Counted from the stretch's first letter, positions 17,137-25,011 are shown. The stretch: DNA of 37,667 nt from Ignavibacteria bacterium UBA2373 (GCA_002344005.1 DDTD01000044.1:1-37667); one strand, 5' to 3'. Notes: a model not told the origin generated them from the sequence alone. Translations and numbers: made by a program.

Positions 17137-17172
17137 TAAAAAAAGCAGAAGAACAATGTTCCTCTGCTTTAA
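17137..17172 (-). terminator. Terminator of lipoprotein B
   Basis: On the minus strand, AAAGCAGAGGAAC pairs with GTTCTTCTGCTTT around a 3-nt ATT loop and is followed by T residues. It lies 20 nt past the stop codon at 17193. Confidence 0.85.
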
Positions 17173-17192
17173 TATCAAAAATCGTTATGGGA

Positions 17193-17768
17193 TTATTTTT
17201 TTCGCAATGCTACTACTCCAGAACCTGTCATTCCTGATTCAGTATAGGAATTTACGAAAAATAATCCTTTGGAATTTACGGTATATCCTGAACCTTCTGT
17301 CTCATCATCGAAGAATAGCTGCCCGTTTTCTACACGCCATGTACCGGTAGGTTTCGGCGCATCAAAGCCTATATCCGGTGTGCCTGCTCCCGGGAAAGGG
17401 ATTTCTTGATCAGGAATTCCGGGAAAACTGATTTTCATTTTTCCTTCAACTTCCATCTTAAAGTCTGTGCTTGTATAAGTTCCTGAAGTTGCTGAAGACC
17501 CTTCGAAGGTAATTGTACCACTGCCTGTATTTTTTGTGTAGGAAATAGTCATACTTCCTACAGGCATAGTCGGTAATTTCATACTAAGCATTGGAGTGTT
17601 AGGTGTATAAGTGCCACGAGGGTCACCGCCGGTTGCCGTTGTCGGAAACTCCGACTCAGTAATATTAGAATTGTTGTTTGTTGACGGTGATGATGAATCA
17701 TCTGAACAAGCAGCAAATGTGAAGGCAATCAATGCCATACTTAAAAACACCAATAGATGCTTTCTCAT
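17193..17768 (-). CDS. Lipoprotein, paralogue B of a tandem pair
   Basis: A 191-residue predicted lipoprotein, paralogue of the 16417-16995 gene. The signal MRKHLLVFLSMALIAFTFAAC puts the lipidated Cys at 21. A Ser/Asn-rich spacer follows, then NITESEFPTT, GDPRGTYTPNTP, ISYTKNTGSGTI, SGTYTSTDFKMEV, TGTWRVENGQLFFDD and a terminal LRKK. The start is ATG 17766-17768 with an AAAGG Shine-Dalgarno-like site; a longer frame upstream is not conserved. The leader has a TAnnTTTG promoter candidate and a 17-bp palindrome. The large direct duplication begins at 17784, only 15 nt upstream of this start codon, so the gene's control region but not its body exists again at 21.2 kb. Function unknown. Confidence 0.8.
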   Translation of the reverse strand: MRKHLLVFLSMALIAFTFAACSDDSSSPSTNNNSNITESEFPTTATGGDPRGTYTPNTPMLSMKLPTMPVGSMTISYTKNTGSGTITFEGSSATSGTYTSTDFKMEVEGKMKISFPGIPDQEIPFPGAGTPDIGFDAPKPTGTWRVENGQLFFDDETEGSGYTVNSKGLFFVNSYTESGMTGSGVVALRKK

Positions 17769-17812
17769 ACATAAACCTTTGAAATAATGTAAATAAAAAT
17801 TATATGTGAAGA

Positions 17813-17829
17813 ACCACAATAATTGTGGT
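17813..17829 (-). promoter_or_regulatory. 17-bp palindrome in the leader of lipoprotein B
   Basis: Perfect inverted repeat ACCACAAT-A-ATTGTGGT, 45-61 nt before the start codon at 17768 and about 14 nt downstream of the promoter candidate. In the duplicated copy near 21260-21275 a single-base deletion breaks the right arm. That fits selection on the copy that still serves a gene. Confidence 0.5.
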
Positions 17830-17842
17830 ACATTCACTCCAA

Positions 17843-17876
17843 CAAAAATAGTGAAAATTTTGTTTTCAGTCTCAAA
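17843..17876 (-). promoter_or_regulatory. Candidate promoter of lipoprotein B
   Basis: On the minus strand, TTTG (17873-17876) is followed after 22 nt by TATTTTTG (17843-17850), close to the Bacteroidetes TTTG/TAnnTTTG pattern. Transcription would start near 17836, just before the palindrome. Confidence 0.4.
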
Positions 17877-17961
17877 ATTGGAGTGTTTGTGTATTATATG
17901 ATTATGTGTTGAAGTTCATACTCCTTATGTCCGAGTGCAAGAAAAAATAGTCAAAAGAATA

Positions 17962-17982
17962 CTGCCGAAGATTCTTCGACAG
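17962..17982 (-). terminator. Decayed terminator copy after the sorting-domain remnant
   Basis: CTGCCGAAGA pairs with its near complement as in the right copy at 21407-21429, but the T run of the right copy is here interrupted (TATTCTTTT instead of ATTTTTTTTG). Confidence 0.45.
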
Positions 17983-18010
17983 GATTAGGAATGCCAATGA
18001 GTGTTTTTAA

Positions 18011-18297
18011 TTATCGTTTAATGATAAACTTTTGTGTACCATAGCGTGCTGTGAGCATATACATACCGGTTGAAAGGTCTGATACATCAAGAGTTGCTGC
18101 ATTGCCTTGTGCAACGGTACGTCCTGTCATATCTGTAATGGTAATTTCGGATGGTGCATTACCGGGTAATGATACTTGTATTTTATCCGTTGCCGGATTA
18201 GGATAGATAGCGAGTGAAGACTCCGATACAGGATTGTCATTAACAGAAGTTACACGACGGCGCGATAAAATTTCATCAGTCATTTTTTCTTCGGCTT
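18011..18297 (-). pseudogene. Orphan T9SS sorting-domain remnant (duplicated 3' end)
   Basis: Encodes the last about 95 residues of a T9SS-sorted protein: EEKMTDEILSRRRVTSVND, then the sorting domain with IYPNPATDKIQVS, ITDMTGRTVAQG, LSTGMYMLTARYG and the basic tail FIIKR. It is nearly the same as the C-terminus of the 826-residue protein at 21455-23935, apart from a few substitutions and a missing TETS segment. No signal peptide or passenger is attached. Upstream on the minus strand the frame runs straight into transposase-like sequence. It is best explained as the truncated copy left by the 515-bp duplication, not a working gene. Confidence 0.8.
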
Positions 18298-18919
18298 TTG
18301 ATAGGTATATCTGCGTTGGCATATGATCTATTAGACTTGATTTGCTGTATGAACCTGTATTCGTACGATGGATGAATATGAGGGTTACTTTCTATTCACA
18401 AACGATAATCATATCGGTGACCACAACCTTAATAAAGAGAGATTGCTCAATGTATCTACGACAATTCTGCTTTCAACGATGTGTCGTTTTTTGCCTGAAT
18501 AATAGAGTCGCGTTTTTTTTAGGACATTAGACAAAACTCTCTCTTCACCACCAACAATGACAAACCGATGGTACACATCATTGAATAAGACCTTAGTACC
18601 CAGCAGATAAAGCAAACTGATTTTGATATGGATAGTCTCTAAGTTTCGTATAACTTTACTATATTGTGGTTCGCAAAGTTCGTAATGAAAAACTACATAA
18701 AAGTCAACGCAATATTCACGATAATACATCAACAGCATCAATATTCTGTCTTCGATTACAAAGCTCAACTTTAATCCACACCTAAGACCGCCCTTAGCAT
18801 AGTCGAGCGACTATAAAACTTTACTACTTCTACACCATCGCTTTCAATGTTTGTCGTTTGACACCTATCAGATGTCTAAAGAGCGACGGTGTCACATTCC
18901 GGAGTTCGTTGCTTCTCAT
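18298..18919 (-). pseudogene. Decayed, truncated IS5-family transposase gene
   Basis: Three out-of-phase segments on the minus strand read like one IS5-family (DDE) transposase. From ATG 18917-18919: LFRHLIGVKRQTLKAMV, then a stop. From about 18816 to 18409: GGLRCGLKLSFVIEDRIL, LMLLMYYREYCVDFYV, then LYYSGKKRH and SRIVVDT. Near 18330-18298: NADIPIKSRRK. These match, in order, the N-terminal helical domain, the MYWREYRT-like block, the YSGKKKRHT block and the later IPxKxSKK segment of the family. The first catalytic Asp position reads VGGEE. The last quarter is missing, replaced at 18297 by the duplicated sorting domain. No terminal inverted repeats were found. Confidence 0.75.
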
Positions 18920-19014
18920 ATTAGTTACCTCTATTACAAGGAATCATTTACAAATAACTGTGTTTTATTAAGAGATGTCGAATGGAAGGATATTTTTTTG
19001 TTCTGCATTTTTTG

Positions 19015-19022
19015 TATATTTG
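19015..19022 (+). promoter_or_regulatory. Candidate -7 element for the 19.2-kb hydrolase gene
   Basis: TATATTTG matches TAnnTTTG exactly and points at the plus-strand gene starting at 19172. A TTTG at 18997-19000 is spaced only 14 nt away, shorter than usual. Confidence 0.3.
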
Positions 19023-19171
19023 CAATGCAAGCTGAGCCATTTGTAAAATGGTAAGTTTTATGCTACTAAGGAACAGTAAAGTACTACTTTTAAGGATTGT
19101 GCATTAAATGAGGTTCATACTGGGAAGCTACTATGCTGAATGTCAGTTTCAATAACCATAGTTAGAAATAT

Positions 19172-20101
19172 ATGAGAATATTATTCACATTCATTATTTT
19201 GTTTATTTCTACAACTGCGTTTAGTCAAAATTTTGAATACGTTTATAGAAATAAAAGTGACACCACATTTAATTGTTATGTAATAAAAGCACCGGATTCA
19301 CGACCTATCAGAGGAATTGTAATTAGAGATTACAGTGTTTTACCTAATTTTATAACGAGTTCACCATTTCAGTTTTCCGAGCTATGTACTCAAGAAGGTT
19401 TAATGACACTTTATACAGTTTCCTCAAATAAATTTCCTGAGCTCTTTACTTCGGACTCAGTTATGACAATTTTAGATGATATAGTGTCAGAAGTGATAGA
19501 GAAATATGGAATACCTAAAATGAATATTTTTATAGGAGGAATTTCAGCCAGTGGTACAAGAGCTTTACGATATGCACAATATTGCGAACAAGGAAAGTCT
19601 AAAAACAATATTAAAATTAAGGGTGTCTTTTCTGTTGATTCACCACTAGATTTAGCTAGATTTTATGAATCAGTTTTTAGCCATAGGAATAACTTTAAAG
19701 ATGGTATGCTATGGGAAGCTGACCTAATGAAAAAAGTATTTGGTCAATTGTTTAGCGGACCTCCTGATAAATATACAAATGAATACAGAACATCGTCCGT
19801 ATTTACACATTCAGATAGTCTTGGCGGTAATTCTCAATACTTGAGGAACGTGAACCTCATCATGTATCATGAACCTGATATAGATTGGTGGTTAAATGAA
19901 AGAGGAGCATCATACATTGATATTAACTCATTCGACATAGTCGCTTTTGTTTTAAATCTTAGGTCATTGGGAAACAACAATGTTGAATTAGTAACGACAA
20001 CGAACAAAGGGTATGATCGAAATGGAAAGCGAAATTGTCATTCATGGAGTATTGTAGATGAACATTACTTAGTTGAATGGATTAAAAAATTAATCGAGTA
20101 A
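19172..20101 (+). CDS. Secreted alpha/beta-hydrolase-like protein
   Basis: A 309-residue exported protein with signal peptide MRILFTFIILFISTTAFSQ. The fold suggests an alpha/beta hydrolase: IRGIVIRDYS early, a nucleophile-elbow-like FIGGISASGTRALRYA (about residues 121-136, Ser in GISAS), FSVDSPLD after the next strand, an acidic EPDIDWW, and a late His in NCHSWSIVDEHYLVEWI. That gives Ser, Asp and His in a plausible order, but the GxSxG is imperfect and I recognise no named family. It has no sorting domain. It lies inside the duplication-bounded insertion and is AT-rich compared with genes outside it, which suggests acquisition. Substrate unknown. Confidence 0.7.
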   Translation: MRILFTFIILFISTTAFSQNFEYVYRNKSDTTFNCYVIKAPDSRPIRGIVIRDYSVLPNFITSSPFQFSELCTQEGLMTLYTVSSNKFPELFTSDSVMTILDDIVSEVIEKYGIPKMNIFIGGISASGTRALRYAQYCEQGKSKNNIKIKGVFSVDSPLDLARFYESVFSHRNNFKDGMLWEADLMKKVFGQLFSGPPDKYTNEYRTSSVFTHSDSLGGNSQYLRNVNLIMYHEPDIDWWLNERGASYIDINSFDIVAFVLNLRSLGNNNVELVTTTNKGYDRNGKRNCHSWSIVDEHYLVEWIKKLIE

Positions 20102-20112
20102 GAATTACAACA

Positions 20113-20184
20113 ATGAAAGTTAATTTTGTACAACAAATTATTTATTTGTTATTTTTCTTTATTTTCACATGGAATCAGCTATGA
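20113..20184 (+). CDS. Possible 23-residue leader ORF
   Basis: A short frame MKVNFVQQIIYLLFFFIFTW...* whose TGA overlaps the ATG of the next gene (ATGA at 20181-20184). The hydrophobic core looks like a signal or membrane segment. It could be a coupling leader or a remnant of an N-terminus out of frame with the next gene. Weak support. Confidence 0.25.
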   Translation: MKVNFVQQIIYLLFFFIFTWNQL

Positions 20185-20648
20185 AAAATCTATGTTTTTT
20201 GATTTTAATCTCACTTTGTATCCATTACACCTCTTATAGTCAAGAGGAAGAAAATCAGAAAAACAAATGGGAATTAGGGTTTGGTTTGGGAACACCTGCA
20301 ATGATAAACCTTAATTTAGTTTATCATTTTGAAGATTTTTATCTTCGAGGTTCCGGTTTGCCTACGGGTGGGGAGACATACGGATATCATTTTGATTTTG
20401 GTTACAAACTCTACGAAGTAAAATCAACATATCATAGTTTGACAACAAACATAGGAACATACCAATACCCACCTAATAATTCAAATTATAGTACAGGACC
20501 GGAAGGAGCTTCGAGAAATTACTTAGGTTTTAGTTATTTATTTTCAACTCGCGGTTTTTACATACAAATAGGTATGAGTACCGGGAGTGGCACTCCTCAA
20601 AAAAACCCCGGTTTTATTCTTGCTATGGGGTATAATCTTCGATTTTAA
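20181..20648 (+). CDS. Putative outer-membrane beta-barrel protein
   Basis: A 155-residue exported protein with signal MKNLCFLILISLCIHYTSYSQ. After an acidic/Lys linker the sequence alternates in short beta strands: WELGFGLGTPAMINLNLVYHF, YLRGSGLP, YGYHFDFGYKLYEV, YLGFSYLFSTRGFYIQIGMSTG and a last strand FILAMGYNLRF ending in Phe, as typical for outer-membrane barrels. About eight strands fit a small barrel. ATG 20181 is chosen because it is directly followed by the signal; an in-frame ATG at 20169 is possible. It follows the hydrolase-like gene by 80 nt on the same strand, so they may be co-transcribed. Inside the duplication-bounded insertion. Confidence 0.65.
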   Translation: MKNLCFLILISLCIHYTSYSQEEENQKNKWELGFGLGTPAMINLNLVYHFEDFYLRGSGLPTGGETYGYHFDFGYKLYEVKSTYHSLTTNIGTYQYPPNNSNYSTGPEGASRNYLGFSYLFSTRGFYIQIGMSTGSGTPQKNPGFILAMGYNLRF

Positions 20649-21228
20649 CAATCTATTTTCTATATATTTTCCTATAGAACTTATTGAAATAGTTTATTGT
20701 AAACCAAAACTTTGCTAAGAAATTTATTTATACTGCCTTGTCTAAGTCCACAAGATAATGATTTTTTTGCCACATAGAATTATTGGGTTTACAATGGCAC
20801 GTTTGTACTTAATAAAGTACAGTTCGAGATATGGCAAGTAACTTTTGTAATTGATGCAATTTCATATTCTGGCACAAAGTAGTAAAATTCACAAGTTATT
20901 ATCTTTCTGTGATTAAGACATTGACAATCCGATTATCTGTTGTTTAGACAAGTTCATTGAATAAAAAAATACCGCACTGTGGGCTTTACTAGTGATCATT
21001 TTATACAAACACACGCATAGAGTGAGAATACAATCCTATCTCATAACAAAAGCTATATATCAAATATTGCTTTGTTTAGAAATATCATCAAGTTTTGGAA
21101 ATGATAGTCCAATACTTACAACTGATAATACTCAAAGACAGTTCTGAAATTATACTATTTCCTCTAAAAATCAACATTCAAAAATTTACTAAAAGATTGA
21201 TTTCACGGCAAACGGTTTCGATAATTTT
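20649..21228. other. AT-rich region with no gene, right end of the insertion
   Basis: About 580 nt with stop codons in all frames and no credible coding sequence, RNA gene or clear mobile-element end. It ends exactly where the right duplication copy begins. Confidence 0.4.
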
Positions 21229-21753
21229 ATAATGTAAATAAAAATTATATGTGAAGAACCACAATAATTGGGTACATTCACTCCAACAAAAATAGGGAAA
21301 ATTTTGTTTTCAGTCTCAAAATTGAAGTGTTTGTGTATTATATAATTATGTGTTGAAGTTCATACTCCTTATGTCCGAGTGCACGAAAAAAATAGTCAAA
21401 AAAAATCCTGCCGAAGAAACTTCGACAGGATTAGGAAGCCAATGAGTGTTTTAATTATCGTTTGATAATAAACGTTTGTGTGCTGGTTTCTGTACCATAG
21501 CGTGCTGTGAGCATATACATACCGGTTGAAAGACCTGATACATCAAGAGTTGCTGTATTACCTTGTGCAACGGTGCGCCCTGTCATATCTGTAATGGTAA
21601 TTTCGGATGGTGCATTGTCGCGTGATGATACTTGTATTTTATCCGTTGCCGGATTAGGATAGACAGTGAGTGAAGACTCCGATACAGGATTGTCATTAAC
21701 AGAAGTTACACGACGGCGCGATAAAATTTCATCAGTCATTTTTTCTTCTGCTT
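21229..21753. repeat. Right copy of the ~515-bp direct duplication
   Basis: Closely matches 17784-18297. It contains an orphan copy of the lipoprotein B leader (promoter-like CAAAAATA at 21287-21294 and a broken palindrome), a terminator hairpin, and the real 3' end of the 826-residue T9SS gene. No lipoprotein gene follows this leader copy. Confidence 0.9.
21401..21430 (-). terminator. Terminator of the large T9SS-sorted gene
   Basis: CCTGTCGAAG and CTTCGGCAGG pair around a 3-nt loop on the minus strand, followed by ATTTTTTTTG. It lies 25 nt past the stop codon at 21455. Confidence 0.85.
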
Positions 21754-23935
21754 CATTGCCCATAACAAAGATTGTAAAGCGGATTCTTGCAATACCCGGA
21801 TAATCAGGATGTGATGCTTTTAATACCACGGTGTAAGACCCTGCGCGTTCGGGTGTCCATGAAATCAGTGCTGCGCCTGCCCAGCCATAAAGACTATCAT
21901 TGCGTATAATCTCCATTCCTTCCGGTGCAGTTTCCAATGTGTATGTATATTCATTAGGATCTAATGTTGTTCCATCGGAAAGTGTAAGAGCATTAAACGC
22001 TTGCAAATATGGTGTATTAACCATGCCTAAAGGCATTTCCCATGCTATATTTTTATCTTCCCAATCGCCATCAAGTTCTACATAACTATCACCCACGAAG
22101 ACTACATATACAAACTCTGTGGACATATTATTACTCGCATTAATAACGACAGTGTAAAAATACAGCCCTTTTTGTGTTGTTTGCCATGTGACAAGCCCTG
22201 TGCGTGCATCTATTTCCATGCCTAACGGGGCATTTTTTAAAGAGTATTTGAAAGTTACCGATGGCATACCGGGGATTTCTGAAGCCCAGTTTGCACTATA
22301 TTCTTCACCTTCATTGACGGCTGTTGGAATATTCCAATCAATGGGTTGAATATATGCCGAAGGAATTGGTTCGATATAAAGAATTGCATAAAATGTATAT
22401 TCAGCTTTGAGGGTGTCATACTCAGCGGTGATTGTTACCGGAATCATTGTTCCCTCACGTGCAAGAGTTGTGTCATTGGAGAACCAGCGTAATGTGCCAT
22501 TATCATCAATGGTCATACCTTCCGGCGCGCCTGTTAAAGTATAGCGTACAGTAGGATTATCAACACCGCTGACACTTGCCGTTACTTGCTCGCTGCGTTC
22601 TTGATTGATTTGAGCAACAAAGTAATATGCAGGGAACTGAATACGTAAACCTCTGATAGCTTCCACAGTGAATTGTTTAACTGCTGTATCTTTACCATTG
22701 GTTGCCATAACACGATAGGTGAATATACCTTTGTCTGTCGGAGTCCAACGAACTTCGCCGGTACGCTCATCAATAACCATTCCATTGGGTGCATTTACAA
22801 GGCTAAAGCGGATAAGTGAATCTGAACCATCTAAGGTGAAAGCAAAAACACGATTTAAAAATTCCATACCCACTTCTGTTTGCGGTGTTTGCCAATCATA
22901 GTATGATTTAAGATAAATCGGGTCGCCCACAAAAATGTCTAAGACTTGAGAATTGACCATGCGACCGGAGCGCGCCACGATATATGCCTGTAATTGGACA
23001 TAGCCTTCGGGATAATCTGTTAAAATTTTCCAACGTAATACGCCTGTATTGGGATCAATGGTTGGTGGCTCTTCGCCCGGCAAACCATAAAGTGAGGCAT
23101 ATTCTATGGAGTATGTTACAGGTTCATTCGGATCCTCGCCATTGACAGCATCAACATCATACACAAGTTCTTGCCCTGTGCGCACATTTGTCGGAGGGAT
23201 ACTCGTAAATAAGATATTATAAGGATTACCCGTATTGATTTGTAATGTCCAATCTCGGCTGATAATATTTTGAGGACTGATTTCTGCTTCGATACGCACT
23301 TTGAGTAAATCAATGCCTGTGCTTCCTGCTACCCAGGTAATTTCTCCGGTGTTTTCATTGACGGATAATCCTGTCGGACCTTCAAGTAAGATATAACGAA
23401 ATGTCACATCAGGTAAGCCATAAATAGATGCCCTGATAGTATCGGTTAATGGGCTAAATGGCTGTGCTTTGAGTAATCCGTTGTTTTGGACAATGATAAG
23501 ATTAGAAGAAAGTGGGTCATTCGGATCAATAACATAGAGAGGGTCGAAGAGGACAGCGAGAGGAAACTGCTGATTCTCCAAAGAATCAACAACACTATTA
23601 ACTGCAACAATATGAATAGGATAGCCGGACGGAGCTATTACCTTGTTCGGAATGGTAAATTCAGTGCCGTCAGTAACGAATCGTACAAACTCAATGCCAT
23701 TTGCGCCATGAAGATCAATTGTTGTATAGTAAACGGCATAACCATTCGGAATAATTCCCGATGCCGGTGGATCCCATCGTACAGTAATTTCACGGTTGTT
23801 CGGATCATTGCCATTAACCCATTGAGCGGTGACATTGGTAGCTGCATCCGGAGTTTGTGCATAGCCGGAAAATGTCGTAATGGCAAATATACACATCAAG
23901 AGAAAGTGTTTGCCATAAGTGTGAGTGAAGTTCAT
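21455..23935 (-). CDS. Large T9SS-sorted surface protein with Fn3 and Ig-like (He_PIG) repeats
   Basis: An 826-residue exported protein. The signal ends near TTFSGYAQ. A fibronectin-III-like domain follows (about residues 30-120: NREITVRWDPPASG..PNGYAVYY). Then come about six cadherin/He_PIG-like repeats, each with the pattern F.Y.L..AP.GM.ID..TG...W, for example FSLVNAPNGMVIDERTGEVR and FKYSLKNAPLGMEIDARTG. A T9SS type A sorting domain closes the protein (VYPNPATDKIQVS, ITDMTGRTVAQG, LSTGMYMLTARYG, FIIKR). It is probably secreted and attached to the cell surface, with an adhesive or structural role. No catalytic domain is seen. The 3' end is duplicated at 18 kb. ATG 23933-23935. Confidence 0.88.
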   Translation of the reverse strand: MNFTHTYGKHFLLMCIFAITTFSGYAQTPDAATNVTAQWVNGNDPNNREITVRWDPPASGIIPNGYAVYYTTIDLHGANGIEFVRFVTDGTEFTIPNKVIAPSGYPIHIVAVNSVVDSLENQQFPLAVLFDPLYVIDPNDPLSSNLIIVQNNGLLKAQPFSPLTDTIRASIYGLPDVTFRYILLEGPTGLSVNENTGEITWVAGSTGIDLLKVRIEAEISPQNIISRDWTLQINTGNPYNILFTSIPPTNVRTGQELVYDVDAVNGEDPNEPVTYSIEYASLYGLPGEEPPTIDPNTGVLRWKILTDYPEGYVQLQAYIVARSGRMVNSQVLDIFVGDPIYLKSYYDWQTPQTEVGMEFLNRVFAFTLDGSDSLIRFSLVNAPNGMVIDERTGEVRWTPTDKGIFTYRVMATNGKDTAVKQFTVEAIRGLRIQFPAYYFVAQINQERSEQVTASVSGVDNPTVRYTLTGAPEGMTIDDNGTLRWFSNDTTLAREGTMIPVTITAEYDTLKAEYTFYAILYIEPIPSAYIQPIDWNIPTAVNEGEEYSANWASEIPGMPSVTFKYSLKNAPLGMEIDARTGLVTWQTTQKGLYFYTVVINASNNMSTEFVYVVFVGDSYVELDGDWEDKNIAWEMPLGMVNTPYLQAFNALTLSDGTTLDPNEYTYTLETAPEGMEIIRNDSLYGWAGAALISWTPERAGSYTVVLKASHPDYPGIARIRFTIFVMGNEAEEKMTDEILSRRRVTSVNDNPVSESSLTVYPNPATDKIQVSSRDNAPSEITITDMTGRTVAQGNTATLDVSGLSTGMYMLTARYGTETSTQTFIIKR

Positions 23936-24009
23936 AAGAGCGGAAAAAATTGTGATAAAAATTGAAAAACTTGGTGAATATCCCTGCGCAAGTGATTATT
24001 CGTTTCCGG

Positions 24010-24039
24010 GTGTAATCCATAGTGTGATGAAGATTACAC
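24010..24039. promoter_or_regulatory. Inverted repeat in a divergent promoter region
   Basis: GTGTAATC and GATTACAC form perfect 8-bp arms separated by 14 nt, between the divergent T9SS gene and the ABC transporter genes. It could be an operator for a dimeric regulator or a leader hairpin of the minus-strand gene (75-104 nt before its start). Confidence 0.3.
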
Positions 24040-24142
24040 TGCATAGGCAAATCAGAATAATGTTTGTTTCAACCATGAAACCAAAAAAAATGTTAATTTC
24101 CCTCAAAGATCAGCATCAGACTATAATCTGGCTTTATATTCG

Positions 24143-24171
24143 TTGGCAAAGTGTTTGCAGTGCTATATTTG
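24143..24171 (+). promoter_or_regulatory. Candidate promoter of the amino-acid ABC operon
   Basis: TATATTTG (24164-24171) matches TAnnTTTG exactly, with TTGG (24143-24146) 17 nt upstream as a near-match to TTTG. It lies 25 nt before the ATPase start codon at 24196. Confidence 0.45.
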
Positions 24172-24195
24172 CACCAGAATTTTTATTGTATTTCT

Positions 24196-25011
24196 ATGCA
24201 AAAACATGATCATAGCGGTCAATCGGCATTGATTCGATTGGAAAATGTTACGAAATCATTCGATAACACAGAAGTGCTGAAGAATATAACTTTATCTATA
24301 TTCGAGGGCGATCTTGTTTCTATTATCGGTCCGTCAGGCTGTGGCAAATCTACATTGTTACGTTGCATCAATGCTCTGGAAATTATTGATGGCGGCTCAG
24401 TGCGTGTTGCTGATATGGTGCTTGATCGTCGTGCCGGAGCAGATGTATCCCATAAAGAAATTGAAAAGAGAGCGCATCGCTTACGGCAATCTGTTGGTAT
24501 GGTATTTCAAACATTTAATCTGTTTCCCCATAAAACTATAGTAGAAAATACTATGATGGCACCCATGGTTGTACAAGGTGTAGATAAAGAGATTGCGCGC
24601 GAAATAGCACTGCGTCAATTGGACAAAGTGGGATTGAAGTCACTCGCGGAACGTCGTCCTGATCAATTATCCGGCGGACAAATACAAAGAGCGGCAATAG
24701 CGCGTGCCTTAGCTATGTCACCGAGTGTGATGTTATACGATGAGCCTACATCTGCCCTTGATCCTGAATTAGTGGGTGAAGTCTTATCAGTTATGCGTGA
24801 ATTAAATGCTGAGGGTATGACACAAATTATAGTCACCCATGAAATGCAATTTGCCAAAGATGCCAGTGACTATATTGTGTTTATGGATAAAGGCGAAATT
24901 GTTGAGATTTTAGCAGAAGAATTTATGGTCGAACACCCAAAAGATATTCGTACTCAAAAGTTTTTGAAAAGAATAATGAGTTTAGGCAGAGAGGATGTAA
25001 TAAATGGGTAA
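24196..25011 (+). CDS. Polar amino-acid ABC transporter ATP-binding protein
   Basis: A 271-residue nucleotide-binding subunit of the GlnQ/HisP class (polar amino-acid uptake). Walker A is GPSGCGKST, Q-loop VFQTFNLFPH, signature LSGGQIQRAAIARAL, Walker B VMLYDEPTSALDPE, H-loop IIVTHEMQFA. These residues energise the fused binding-protein/permease encoded next. The start is ATG 24196; the frame stays open upstream but without family similarity. Its stop overlaps the following ATG by 8 nt, so the two are translationally coupled. A TAnnTTTG promoter candidate lies just upstream. The exact amino acid cannot be predicted. Confidence 0.95.
   Translation: MQKHDHSGQSALIRLENVTKSFDNTEVLKNITLSIFEGDLVSIIGPSGCGKSTLLRCINALEIIDGGSVRVADMVLDRRAGADVSHKEIEKRAHRLRQSVGMVFQTFNLFPHKTIVENTMMAPMVVQGVDKEIAREIALRQLDKVGLKSLAERRPDQLSGGQIQRAAIARALAMSPSVMLYDEPTSALDPELVGEVLSVMRELNAEGMTQIIVTHEMQFAKDASDYIVFMDKGEIVEILAEEFMVEHPKDIRTQKFLKRIMSLGREDVING

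Larger units (their letters stand above)
17784..18297. repeat. Left copy of a ~515-bp direct duplication
   Basis: Closely matches 21229-21753 in the same orientation, with scattered substitutions, small indels, and a 12-nt gap near the end of the sorting domain. It spans the lipoprotein B leader, a spacer, a hairpin, and the 3' end of a T9SS-sorted gene. The left end is at ATAATG (17784); the right end runs into a decayed transposase gene at 18297. Confidence 0.9.

Noticed and set aside
18851..19054. Plus-strand 67-codon frame
   Set aside because: It lies antisense to the start of the transposase relic and its upstream DNA and shows no coding character of its own.
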